Assembly (NCBI GenBank): GCA_003554965.1
Contig: PWHR01000014.1
Coordinates: forward strand, 29,667 to 93,666
DNA from: Thermoplasmata archaeon
GTDB lineage: Archaea; Thermoplasmatota; Thermoplasmata; Halarchaeoplasmatales; Halarchaeoplasmataceae
DNA: 64,000 bases
Reading direction: 5' to 3'
This document shows positions 35,970-46,400 of this stretch, piece after piece; positions within the stretch are counted from its first letter, which is position 1; each line of letters opens with the position of its first letter. The notes below the pieces were generated by a model, which saw only the letters and a program-made list of their open reading frames with translations, was not told the DNA's origin and did no database searches. A program made the translations under genes and the position numbers.

Positions 35970-36863
35970 ATGGCTAAAAAATCCAGGCGTGCCGGCAGAC
36001 GTGTAAAGGATAAATGGAAGAGCAAGAGCTGGTATAGGATCGTAGCACCTGAGATATTCGACGGTGCGGTAGTAGGAGAGACTGTAGCGTCAGATCCAGA
36101 AACCCTTCTAGGAAGAGTCACTGAGATCAGCCTCCAGGACCTTACAGGAGATTTCTCAAGAACCCATATCAAGGTCAAGTTGAATATAAACGGAGTTAGA
36201 GGGGGAGAGTGCAAGACCAGGTTCGTGGGACACGATATGACCTCTGATTATGTAAGACGCTTGACCAGAAGAAGGCAGTCCAAGCTTGAAGCTGTTTTCA
36301 CCGTGAGGACCAAAGAGGGTTACCATATCAAGGTCAAACCGCTTTCTATAACCAGCAAACGTATAAGCAGCTCTGTAAAAAGATCCCTCAGGAAAAAACA
36401 GAAAGAAGTTATCAGCGAAGAAGCTAGGAATTCCAGATTAGGAGAGCTTGCTCAGAAGATGCTTTTCGGTGAATTGCCAAAAAGATTGGCTAACGAATGT
36501 AAGACTATCTATCCTCTCAAGCAGGTAGAGATCAAAAAGTCAGAAGTAGTGGCTGTACCTGAACAGGAAGAAGTCGATGTCAAAATCATCACTGAAGAGG
36601 AGATGGAGGAAGAAGAAGAGGAAGCAGAGGAAGCTGAAGAACCTGAGGACGAGGAAGAAGAAGCAGAGATGCCTAGCAAACCCGAAGTGGTCGAACAGTT
36701 CAAAGATATAAAAGGAGTCGGTCCTACGACGGCTGAAAAACTCTACGACGGCGGTTTCCATACGATCCATCAATTAAGAGAGGCTTCTAAAGAAGAACTG
36801 ACTGAAGTAAAGGGGATAGGCGAAGCGGTCTCTGAAACCATATATAACTCTCTCCATGAGTGA
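35970..36863 (+). CDS. rps1e: Ribosomal protein eS1 (S3Ae) with acidic linker and C-terminal helix-hairpin-helix domain
   Basis: Residues 1-205 are archaeal/eukaryotic eS1, a small-subunit protein near the mRNA exit: KSKSWYRIVAPEIFDGAVVG, SLQDLTGDFS, GHDMTSDYVRRLTRRR and the helical end RLANECKTIYPLKQVEI. Residues about 208-234 are almost all Glu and Asp, and residues 243-297 form a helix-hairpin-helix pair (IKGVGPTTAEKLYDGG and VKGIGEAVSETIY) of the kind found in DNA-repair and recombination proteins. The usual eS1 is about 200 residues, so the tail is an added domain. It starts at ATG 35970 (a GTG at 35961 is possible); a TATA element (about 35930) suggests a leaderless transcript. The tRNA-Met gene follows 17 bp later. 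Confidence 0.92.
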   Translation: MAKKSRRAGRRVKDKWKSKSWYRIVAPEIFDGAVVGETVASDPETLLGRVTEISLQDLTGDFSRTHIKVKLNINGVRGGECKTRFVGHDMTSDYVRRLTRRRQSKLEAVFTVRTKEGYHIKVKPLSITSKRISSSVKRSLRKKQKEVISEEARNSRLGELAQKMLFGELPKRLANECKTIYPLKQVEIKKSEVVAVPEQEEVDVKIITEEEMEEEEEEAEEAEEPEDEEEEAEMPSKPEVVEQFKDIKGVGPTTAEKLYDGGFHTIHQLREASKEELTEVKGIGEAVSETIYNSLHE

Positions 36864-36880
36864 ACTGCGAACAAATTTTT

Positions 36881-37026
36881 GTCGGGGTAGCTCAGCCTGG
36901 TGGAGCGCTAGACTCATAGGGAATCTCAGCTCCACGAGAACAGGGATTTAAACTAAATTCCTGCGATGTCAGGAACAAAGTTCCTGGGACATCTAGAGGT
37001 CGCGGGTTCAAACCCCGTCCCCGACA
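36881..37026 (+). tRNA. tRNA-Met (CAT), elongator type, with a 72-base intron
   Basis: The acceptor stem GTCGGGG pairs with CCCCGAC (37019-37025), followed by discriminator A. The D stem is GCTC/GAGC, the anticodon stem CTAGA/TCTAG, the anticodon loop CTCATA plus A, and the T stem GCGGG/CCCGT with loop TTCAAAC. The anticodon CAT and the G-C rich acceptor of ordinary type make it elongator tRNA-Met; an initiator would carry a run of G-C pairs in the anticodon stem, and this has none. The intron sits after position 37, the canonical site for archaeal introns. CCA is not encoded. It lies 17 bp after rps1e and its 3' end marks the boundary of the repeated module. Confidence 0.94.
36919..36990 (+). 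other. Intron in tRNA-Met gene
   Basis: The intervening sequence lies between positions 37 and 38 of the tRNA; its ends may shift by a base or two. It includes a strong hairpin (36967-36991): TGTC/GACA and AGGAAC/GTTCCT around an AAA loop, with a two-base bulge, so the 3' splice site falls at the base of a stem, as expected of a bulge-helix-bulge substrate for the archaeal splicing endonuclease. Haloarchaeal elongator tRNA-Met genes are known to have an intron of similar length (about 75 bases) at this place. Confidence 0.85.
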
Positions 37027-37128
37027 TACTATTTTTCTAAAGCGGGATCAAGAGTCAATCTTTGATTTTATAGGACTCCGTCATTCTCTTTTTCGAAAAT
37101 CATCAATTCCCTACGGTTTGCGAGTTGT
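37013..37128. repeat. Direct repeat copy 1: tRNA-Met 3' end plus downstream DNA
   Basis: The first 21 bases (37013-37033, the tRNA 3' end with its T-arm half, the acceptor strand and seven flanking bases) are identical to 51643-51663. After a short divergent stretch, 37048-37128 matches 51675-51755 base for base over 81 bp. A third block, 37237-37327 (the 3' end of regulator A), equals 51776-51866 over 91 bp. Together these mark the left boundary of the first regulator-protease module. Between the second and third blocks this copy has 88 extra bases (37149-37236). The 37027-37214 stretch has no gene apart from this repeat. Confidence 0.9.
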
Positions 37129-37214
37129 TAAAAATCCCATTTGATTCCCGACTTATTTCATAGTTCATGTGTAAATAGTTATGAAGCCCAAATGATCTTG
37201 AAAAATCGAAAATA

Positions 37215-40200
37215 TTATGTTCGATCATCCAATTCGTTATCACACTTCTCGATCCAAAGTTCCATACCTATATCTTCAAACATCTTTCGAGATTTCTTGA
37301 TCTGGTTTCTCCATTTTTTCTTTTCCCCCATATTTTTCCAAAGAAGGGCATATTCAAAAAACAATTTTGCTAATTCTCTTTTCATTTTAATATCCTCTAA
37401 GATCTCCTTCCCTTTCTCAAATTCTTCTTCAGCTTCATCCCATTCTTTTTTCTTTCTATAAACCATACCTAAAGTCTTATGACTTATACCTTCCTCCGCT
37501 TTTGCTTCAATATTTTTAGAGATTTCTAAAGCTTTTCTACCTTTTTCTAGCGCTTTTTCAAACTCATGTTCTCGAATATGGATTTCTGCTAAACCAGTTA
37601 ATAAAGTAGGCACTAATTGTTCGTACTTCGTATCTTTGCAAAGTTTCAAACCCTCTCGATAGGTTTCCCTCGCTTCATCTAGTTCTCCTTTTAGTAAGTA
37701 TGTTTTCGCTAGGTTGGCTAACGAAGTCGTTATACCTACAAAATAGTTGATATTTTTACTGATATCTAAACTTTTTTTCAGCTTCTTAAGAGCGGAGTCT
37801 AATTCATTCCTTTCATAATAATAATCGCCCATATTTATTAAAACTATGGCAACACCTTGTTGGTAACCTATCTCCTCCCACAGTTCAAGACTTTTACGAT
37901 AGTATTCTATAGCTTTTTCAAATTCCCCTTTTCTAGAATATATTGTACCTATGTTATTTAAGCAAGAAGAAATATCTCTTTTATCTCCTATTTTTTCCCT
38001 CAATTCTAAACTTTGTTCATACCTTTCCAGAGCTTTATCGAAATCTCCCTTTTTGAAATAAACAGTTCCTAGAGTATTCAAAGAAGAAGACTTCCCATGA
38101 AGATCATTGATTTTATCAAACTCTTCTAGAGCAATATCTAAATGATTGATAGATTTTTCATACTCTCCAAAGTACAAATAGACAGTACCAAGACCTTGAT
38201 TTATATTGGCATAGGCTTCATACTCATCAAAATTTTCGCAGATATCAAGTGAGGTCAAAAAGTCTTTTTCGGCCTCGTCGTATCTTCCCTGGCGTTTTAT
38301 TATATAGCCCCTCCTCGATAACAATTTACAGGTTTCTATACTCTCTTCTTCCCCTTCTGCCAACCCTTTTTCTATAGCTTCTAATGCTTTATCGAATTCA
38401 CCCTTTCTCGCATATACACTTGCCATTTTTCTATAAATTCTTTGTTTGTATTTTGGTTTTATTTCATCTTTAGGTATTTTATCATAATGTTCTAGACTAA
38501 CATCGTAATCCCCAATAATCTTGTTTACATCTCCATGCCTTTCCAATATTTTCCATCTCTTCTTTTCATTCAAATCTCCTTTTTCAATAAGATCCAAGGC
38601 TTCGTCATACATCTCTAAGGCATCTTCGTGGGCATAAAGAGATTCGGCTTTCTCTCCTGATTTTCGGTAAAACTCGAATCCTTTATCAAATTCATCTGCT
38701 TTTTTATAGTGAAGTCCAATACTAGAGTAATATTTTTCGATGTTTTCCTCGAACTCTTTTTCCATGGATTTACCAACTTGGTTATGAAGAGTTTTTCTTA
38801 ATGATTTAGGAATATTTTCATAAACGTATTTACGAATTAATCCGTGTGAAAAGTATAACCTGTCTTCTTCAGGATTTTCTTCTAATATACCTGTTTCAGT
38901 TAGTATATCTACCGACTCTAAAAGATCGAAGGGATCAATATTAGTCACAGATTGTAACAGGGAAAATCGTATTTCTTCTCCTATTACACTACCTGTTTGA
39001 AGAATTCGGAGGTCTTCTCGATTTAATTTTCTGATCCTCTTTTCTATAATATCGCCAACAACTTCCGGCAGTTCAATATCTCCTTTCTTAGTGGGAAATT
39101 TATTATTTTGTGGATCGATTATATCTTCTTCCAACATCTCTTTGATTATTTCTTTAGAAAAAAGAGGATTTCCTTCAGAAATATCATGTATCAACTGAAC
39201 GAATTCATCTGGAATATTGATTTCACCTGTAAGTCCTTGGGCAATCTCTTTGGTATCTTTCCATTTTAGAGGACCAAGTTTTAATTCATCGAAGAGATCT
39301 TCTCTCCTCATCCTTTGAAGTACTTCATCTAAGAAATCATTATCTGAAACGTTTTGTAGACGAAGAGCGCTAATAAATAATATTGGTACATCCTTCAGAT
39401 TATCGGACAGATAATGGAAAAGCATCAAAGTAGCTTTGTCGGTCCATTGTAGATCATCTATAAATATGATCATCGATCTCTTTTTAGCCAATTCACGTAT
39501 ATTTTTGACTGTTTGAGAAAAGATCAAATCACGTCTACGTTTTTGTACTTCCTCATCTTTTAGTGGAATTCTTTCCCCTTCTTCATCTCCTCTTTCTATT
39601 AACTTCAATGGAGCTACTTTATTTTCATCTTTTTCCGAATAAACCTCAAAGGCCTCCTTAAAGGGAAGGTAAGGTTCAGAAGTATCATAGTGTCCTTTTC
39701 CCATCAAAAATTCGAAACCAGCTGAGATCGCTTTATGCTTGAATTCATTCACTAACTGTGTCTTTCCTATGCCCGCATCGCCTTCAATCAAAATGGCTAA
39801 TGAATTGTCGTTCTTTACATGATCCAATTTTTCCAAAAGAAAACTCATCTCATCTTTTCGACCCACAAAGATATCTTCTTTCTTTTGTTTTCCCTCTCGT
39901 GTTAACTTAATAACCCTCTCATCGTTTATGTTATTTAGAGCCACTAGCAATGGGTTTTGAGAATCGATATGTGTATCGATTTTCTTGAGTTCAATTTCGT
40001 ATTCTGAAGAGCCCTTTTTAAGTATAACCTTTTCGTTTTCTAATTCTTTTCGGATTTTTCTTGCCCTCTCAAAACCTTTTGGTGTGAGTGAATAAACTTT
40101 ACGTCTTCTTTTGAGCCCTACTACATGGCTAACATCTTCTTTTATCAATTCATCTTGAGTCATCTCTCTGATTATTTGACTGACTCTCGCTCTAGACAGA

Positions 40201-40331
40201 TTGACAGCTTTAGCTATTCCTTTCTGGCAGATTTCATATGACACTCTTCCGTGATCTTTAGTTTCTCGTGAATTCTCTTTGGTTTCTAGATGAATTAAGA
40301 TTCTTTGTCTCCCATTCGCCAAGTTTGTCAT
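37215..40331 (-). CDS. STAND-type transcriptional regulator A: winged helix, NTPase, TPR
   Basis: The 1038 residues begin with a winged-helix DNA-binding domain (about 1-100; GIAKAVNLSRARVSQIIREM is the recognition helix region, KRRRKVYSLTPKGFERAR the wing). A STAND/AAA NTPase follows (FVGRKDEMSFLLEKL near 155; Walker A GDAGIGKT at 184-191; Walker B MIIFIDDLQWTDKATLMLF near 287), and then about a dozen TPR repeats (570-1000). MalT and AfsR share this design: ligand or partner binding by the repeats drives ATP-dependent assembly and transcription activation. It is divergent from protease A across 167 bp, so that gene is its likely target. Its DNA is visibly more AT-rich than the upstream genes. 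The last codons lie in the 88-base segment missing from copy 2. Confidence 0.88.
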   Translation of the reverse strand: MTNLANGRQRILIHLETKENSRETKDHGRVSYEICQKGIAKAVNLSRARVSQIIREMTQDELIKEDVSHVVGLKRRRKVYSLTPKGFERARKIRKELENEKVILKKGSSEYEIELKKIDTHIDSQNPLLVALNNINDERVIKLTREGKQKKEDIFVGRKDEMSFLLEKLDHVKNDNSLAILIEGDAGIGKTQLVNEFKHKAISAGFEFLMGKGHYDTSEPYLPFKEAFEVYSEKDENKVAPLKLIERGDEEGERIPLKDEEVQKRRRDLIFSQTVKNIRELAKKRSMIIFIDDLQWTDKATLMLFHYLSDNLKDVPILFISALRLQNVSDNDFLDEVLQRMRREDLFDELKLGPLKWKDTKEIAQGLTGEINIPDEFVQLIHDISEGNPLFSKEIIKEMLEEDIIDPQNNKFPTKKGDIELPEVVGDIIEKRIRKLNREDLRILQTGSVIGEEIRFSLLQSVTNIDPFDLLESVDILTETGILEENPEEDRLYFSHGLIRKYVYENIPKSLRKTLHNQVGKSMEKEFEENIEKYYSSIGLHYKKADEFDKGFEFYRKSGEKAESLYAHEDALEMYDEALDLIEKGDLNEKKRWKILERHGDVNKIIGDYDVSLEHYDKIPKDEIKPKYKQRIYRKMASVYARKGEFDKALEAIEKGLAEGEEESIETCKLLSRRGYIIKRQGRYDEAEKDFLTSLDICENFDEYEAYANINQGLGTVYLYFGEYEKSINHLDIALEEFDKINDLHGKSSSLNTLGTVYFKKGDFDKALERYEQSLELREKIGDKRDISSCLNNIGTIYSRKGEFEKAIEYYRKSLELWEEIGYQQGVAIVLINMGDYYYERNELDSALKKLKKSLDISKNINYFVGITTSLANLAKTYLLKGELDEARETYREGLKLCKDTKYEQLVPTLLTGLAEIHIREHEFEKALEKGRKALEISKNIEAKAEEGISHKTLGMVYRKKKEWDEAEEEFEKGKEILEDIKMKRELAKLFFEYALLWKNMGEKKKWRNQIKKSRKMFEDIGMELWIEKCDNELDDRT

Positions 40332-40341
40332 CTGTAGATGG

Positions 40342-40375
40342 TTAGTGGTTATGGGTATTTAGTGGTTATGGGTAT
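40342..40375. promoter_or_regulatory. Perfect 17-bp tandem direct repeat over regulator A transcription start
   Basis: The unit TTAGTGGTTATGGGTAT occurs twice without a gap (40342-40358 and 40359-40375), just downstream of a TATA element read leftward (about 40371-40380) and 11 bases upstream of the regulator A start codon. Two head-to-tail sites at this place would suit binding of a dimer or oligomer of the winged-helix protein as an autoregulatory operator; the function is inferred. Confidence 0.55.
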
Positions 40376-40432
40376 AAAAGGATTTCTTAAAATTCAATAT
40401 TAACATTTTGACTCAAAAACAAGGGAGATAAC

Positions 40433-40444
40433 CTTACATGTAAG
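40433..40444. promoter_or_regulatory. Palindrome upstream of protease A TATA box
   Basis: CTTACATGTAAG is a perfect 12-bp palindrome lying seven bases upstream of the TATA element TTTATAAT (40452-40459), in the region where archaeal activators or the BRE sit. The same core, ACATGT, occurs in the equivalent place before protease B. It is a candidate binding site for the divergent regulator. Confidence 0.5.
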
Positions 40445-40451
40445 AGTGAGA

Positions 40452-40459
40452 TTTATAAT
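40452..40459 (+). promoter_or_regulatory. TATA box of protease A
   Basis: TTTATAAT lies 40 bp before the ATG at 40499, giving a predicted transcript start near 40480 and a short leader with the GGTG site at 40487-40490. Confidence 0.55.
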
Positions 40460-40498
40460 TCCTAATAGTTGGTAGTAATACCGAAAGGTGAAAAAGAT

Positions 40499-43400
40499 AT
40501 GGAAAGAAAAATCCAAACTTGGATTGCGGCTTTATTGATTGCCGTTGTCCTTATAGCCGGAACCGCCCTGACAGGGACGGCTTCTCTGGCACAAGGAACA
40601 GAAAGAGGAGAACAGGAAACAGAAGGCGAACTAGTGTTAGTTGATGAGAGTGATGTCGACGAAGTGGACAGAGAGGGCAGGGTAATCCATGACTATGGAG
40701 AGTCTATATTGATGGAAGTTGAAAAGGAAAATCAGATGGAACTGGAAAAGGAGTTTGATGTAACTTCTTTGGACTACAGAACAAATCTAAGAGTGAGAGG
40801 TCATGAATTCGACATACAAGAGGGCTTTCCGGACTTTTCCAGGGAGCTAGAAATTGATCCTGATACACTGAATAGTGAAGACTTGCAGGACCAACTGACC
40901 ATGAGTGAGGATGACCCCGATAGCGAAACACTGACGCGCGAGACATATATAGTACAGATGATAGGTCCTAGAGCTCCCGAATGGAGAATGGAATTAGAAG
41001 AGATGGAAGTTGACATCTTAGGGTCGATACATCCCTATGGTTACGAAGTACGGATGTCTCCAGATAGAGCTGAAAGGGTTAGAGATCTAGACTACGTAGA
41101 ATCTTTAGAGCTGTTCCAACCCGGATTCAAGATAGCTCCGGAGCTGACGATGGACCTTGAGGATGTTGAGAAAATTGCCGGCGAGAATGAAGAGCGACAG
41201 TTAAGCGGTTTGGAAGATTCGGTAGAAACTGTGGACTCGCCATCTGATGGTCTACCAGAAACCTCTGGAACCATTGCAGAAGGTGAAGATTCGATAGAGA
41301 CCGAGGGAGATATTCAAGGGAAGATAGAGGAAGCACAGCCGAACTATCCTGACGAGTTGGTGGTAGAGATACTAGTATTGGAAGGATTGCATGGAGAAAC
41401 TCAACAAGAGATAGAATCTAATGTGGAGGAGATACAGGACATCGCAGATATCCCCGAAGGTAATAGAGTGAGAGCAGTTATAGAAGACGAGGTAGATCTG
41501 ATAAATCTCGCTCAGATAAGCGACGTCTACCACATCACACCTAATTTAGAACCACAATTGCATGAGATGTCTTCTCAGGTAGTAGCAGGCGGTTCGTGGC
41601 ACTATGCTCCGCAATGGGAATGGGAAGATCCAGATCCGCCCGATAGAGAACCTGAAACACCTGTGGATCCATACAGGCACGACGATCCGGAATGGGCTCC
41701 TGCAGGTCCTTTAACTGCGCAGGAAGGCTACACTGGAGAAGACCGAATAATAAGTGTGGCTGATACAGGAATAGGCGATGGTACCCATGGAGATGCAGGT
41801 CACGATGATTTCACTGGAAGGATAGTTAGCGGCTATGACTGGGAATCAGAATCTACCGAAGAAGGAGAATTCTGGGACGCAGACGGCCATGGAACGGGTG
41901 TTGCGGGGATGGCAGCAAGTGATTCGTATCACGGAACGGGCTATGATATTGGACATGAAGAACTAGAATGGACAGGTTTAGCAGATGAAGACTATTGGAG
42001 TGAAGATTATTACGCCTCGATGGGAGTTGCACCGGAGGCTGATATTCATACATCCAGGATAGCAGGTGACGATGGTGGTTTGATAATACCCGATGATCTC
42101 CACGAGGTACCTGAACAGGCCATACAGCAGGAACCGGAGTTGTTCGGACAGACTCATTCGTGGGGCACGATGGGAGCGTACGGGGGATACGTAGAGCAAA
42201 CTAGTCAGATAGATGCCGCAGTTAGAGACGCTAACAGAGATACTGAGGAAGAAGAACCATTATACATAACGTTCTCAGCGGGTAACGATGGTGCTCGAGG
42301 AGAGGGTACAGTAGGAGAACCAGGAGGAACGGCCAAAAACGTAGTTTCTGTTGGTGGAACGATGAATTACGAACCTAGTGATGAGTTCATGGATCCGAAT
42401 CCCAGTCCAGATATGTGGGATGTAGGATCATGGGGATGGACAGACGATAACAGGATAAAGCCTGATGTAGCGGGTCCAGCGAGTAACGTATTGACGACCA
42501 TGTGGTATGATGATCCGGATACAGATCCGAACTATGTAGGTTACGCAGGAACTTCATTTTCGTCACCAACGGCTCAGGGCGCAGGTGCTACTATAGCTGA
42601 CTGGTACGAAGAACATCCACTGGTAGAAGGTAGTCCGAGTCCCGCCATGACGAGAGCGCTTCTGACGAACACCGCTACACAGACTTACGAAGACCTTGAT
42701 GGAGACGGAACGATAGATTATAGACCTAACAAACAAATGGGATGGGGTAGGATGGACCTGACTCCGTTAGTAGACCACGACTTACCGGAAGGCGGTCCGT
42801 TCATGATGTATGATGGAGTCTCTTGTATGACCGAAGAGATGGAAGAGACCTATCTGACGACTGGAGATGAAGAGGATTACACTGTAGCACCGATGGATGA
42901 AGATGAGCCACTGAAGATGACCTTGGCTTGGGATGACAAAGAGGCTCAAGCGGGAGCTGATCCAACGCTCCAGAACGACTTGAGATTGGAAGTCGAGAGT
43001 CCAGAAGGGGAGATCTACAGAGGCAACGCTTTTGCAGAAGATGAAGGTGCAGAGAGCACTTCGGGTTTCAGCTATTCCGATACGGAGGTTATGTCTGATT
43101 TCGACATGACTGGAGACGGTTACGATGATGTGAACAACCTGTTGAGTGTATACGTCGAGGACCCTGAACCTGGTGCATATGAAGTAAGGGTTAAAGGTCA
43201 TGATATACCGGAATATGCCAATCCGAATATAGATGAACCGAATCAGGATTTCGCATTGGCAGTCCAGAATTCGTTCGTAACTGAAGATGGTATGTTCTCT
43301 ATGGACAGAGGAAGATATGCTAAGGAAGATACAGTAGATTTCAGTGTCATCGATGAAGATATGACGGATCAAGACACAGTTGACATCGAGGTAAGATCTT

Positions 43401-46400
43401 TTGATGAAGAAGGATATACTATTGACGAGTTATTGAATTTCACATTAAGAGGAGAGCAGACAGGGATAGTAACAGGAGAATTAGACATAGGTCCAGATTA
43501 TGAGCACGATTATGACGGTCTTTATGTAGAACATGGTGGTGAAATCGAAGCTACCTATTACGATGAATCGATGGAAGAAGACAAGTATGCTTTTGCAGAT
43601 ATTGATGGAGTGCCTCCAGAACCTGCTAGCTATGTAGAAGTGGACTGGTACGACGAGTTAGTAGATACAGCAGATAATCTAATCACGTGGAATCTTTCAG
43701 AAGATGATGGTGGTGAGTATTTCGAAGGTTACCGCATATACAGAGCAGAAGCAGAAGATGGAGATGAACCAGATGAAGACGATTGGGAATATTTGGATAC
43801 TGTTGCTACGGGTGAAGACGAGTATCTAGATGAAGACGCTGGTGAGTACGATTACACGAGATACTGGTATGAAGTTGCAGCTGTAGACGATGTAGGCAAT
43901 GAAGAGAAGACCGGTTATCCGGATATAGAGCCGGCAACAGTAAGAGTAGATATGCCCGAGGGTAGTGAGACATGGACAGCAGGAGAAGAAGAAACGATAG
44001 AATGGTATGCAGCAACAGGCGGTTTCGATTCAGAACTGACTTTGGATTACAGTACAGATGCAGGAGAGTCCTGGGAGTCCATCATGGTGGAGGAAGATGT
44101 TGATCAAGGAGAAGGAAGCTATGATTGGACAGTTGATGAAGATATAGAAGGAACGAATCACGAGTCTATGATACGAGCGGCGATAGAAGATGATGAATAT
44201 CCAACTACATCTGGACTCTTGTCTGGATTAGATCAAAGAGAGGACAATACGCAGAGTGAGAGACCAGTAGCAGTGATAGATGATTGGTTAGGATTCGGTG
44301 ACGACTGGGTAGATATACTCGAAGACGAGTTGGCAGACGAATTTGAGGTCGAACACATCCACTCAGACGATGCGTTAGAGGACATCGTAGACTACGAATC
44401 TTACTTCGTACACAGCTTAGATAGTGACAATGAAGACGAGTGGTTCGAAGAGACCGACGGAATAGGTACGGTATATACTGCTAACATCCACGATGTGGAA
44501 ACTTTAAGTCAGCGTTCCGATGTGATAGATGATCCGGATTCGGTTACTTTGAATATAAACTTGGCTCACTGGACGATCGATGACATGCATCCGATACTCG
44601 AGGACGTAGCTGAAGTCGGAGATAGGATACCGATGCATACTAGCGATTGGGAAGATGGAGCATCCTTCACAGATACAGCAGCAGATGTATTCGCTGAAGC
44701 AGACGACGGTGACAACGCATTCGGTGTCTGCGATGACAGACAGGACGTCCTTACCACAGCTATAGGCTTCGATTCCGTATTACCAGGAACTGAGACTGAT
44801 TATGCCAGACAGATAGCCGCTAACTCAGTAGAATATGTGGCCGAAGATATCGAACACGAACCCCCATCGCAAGTGTGTGAGATAGAATATTTGACCGCGA
44901 GGGAGACAATAAAGCTTGAATGGGAGCGACCTGACGAGAGATTCTCCGACAGAGATATAACACATTACAACGTGTACAGAAATGACGAGTTGATAGCAGA
45001 GCCTGAAGACGAGATGTACATAGACACAGACGTAGATAATTGGGAATATTATGAATACAATGTATCGGCAGTGAATCCAGAAGGAGAAGGGGATAGATCG
45101 CCTTCAGTTACCGTGCAGCCAACGCCTCCGTTTGATACGAGTGATGAATTCGTATTGACAGAATATGAAACGCCGGAGTTTTACTCGATAGATTCCCCAC
45201 AAGATGGAGATACCTATTATATGAACACCACAGAAAAGATCGAGTGGGAGATAGAAGAAGGTGACGGAGAACTAACCTCACTAGAGCTCGGGTACAGCTT
45301 TGACGGTGGAGAAACGTGGTACTTCTATGATGAGATCGAAGACCCTGATGAAGAGGGAGAGTACGACGATTGGGAATTGCCGAATTACATCACCGACGAA
45401 GCATTGATCAGCTTCGATGTTGAAGACGAATACGAACTGTACGCTGATGAACTCAGTGGAGAATTTGAGATCATAGCAGCCGAACCGCCTGAGAACTTAG
45501 AGGTCGACCACGTATCTCTCGAAGAGGAGAAGTTATTCTACGATGATCTCTCCGATGGAGAGTCTGAAGAAGGCTACGAGACTGGAGAAGACCCCGAAGG
45601 TGTTAATGAATGGGAAGTAAGAGATCATGGAGCTAGTGTTGGAGATTATTCATGGGACTTTGGAGACGTAGGTTACGAGGAAGTTGATGACGCTGGACTA
45701 AGTTGGTTTAGAACACCTGAGATAGATATACTAGATAACTCAACTTGGAGTGAACTTTCATTCGAGCATTGGAGAGACTTTGACTGGAGATACGACGGTG
45801 GTAACATGAGGATTTCCACAGATTACGGAGATACATGGGACTTGATCGAGCCGGAAGAGGGCTATCCAGACACGATATCGGACGAGTTCGACAATCCGTT
45901 AGCAGGCGAAGAAGGCTGGACGAAGGCAGAGTCGTGGGAAGAAGTCACCTTTGATCTTGATGATTACATAGGAGAGACAGTACAGTTCGAATGGAGAGCA
46001 GGAGTGGACTCCTGGGATCCAGAAGGAAGTCAAGGTTGGAGAATAGACGATATTGAGGTCAGAGCAGACCCGCTTTATGAAGGCGAGCAACGGCATGGAG
46101 ACAATAGATTGACATGGGACGCTTCACCAGATGATGGTGCCGGAGAAGATACAGTTTTCGAATACAATATCTACAGATCAGATACTGAAGAGGCAGAGAA
46201 TGAAGACGAACTCGAAGAACATATAGCCTCTGTAGAAGCGGACGGTTCAGATGAATACCACTACTTTGACAGAGGAGCGGGAACTGAAGATGGCAAGACG
46301 TGGTATTACCATGTAAGAGCTGGAACAGAAGATAACAGGTCTACTGTCTACGATCCTGAGGATAACAATGATAATCCAAATAACGGTCTCATGGATTCCG

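Noticed and set aside
40342-40375. 17-bp repeats as a minimal CRISPR
   Set aside because: There is no spacer between the two units and no cas gene nearby.
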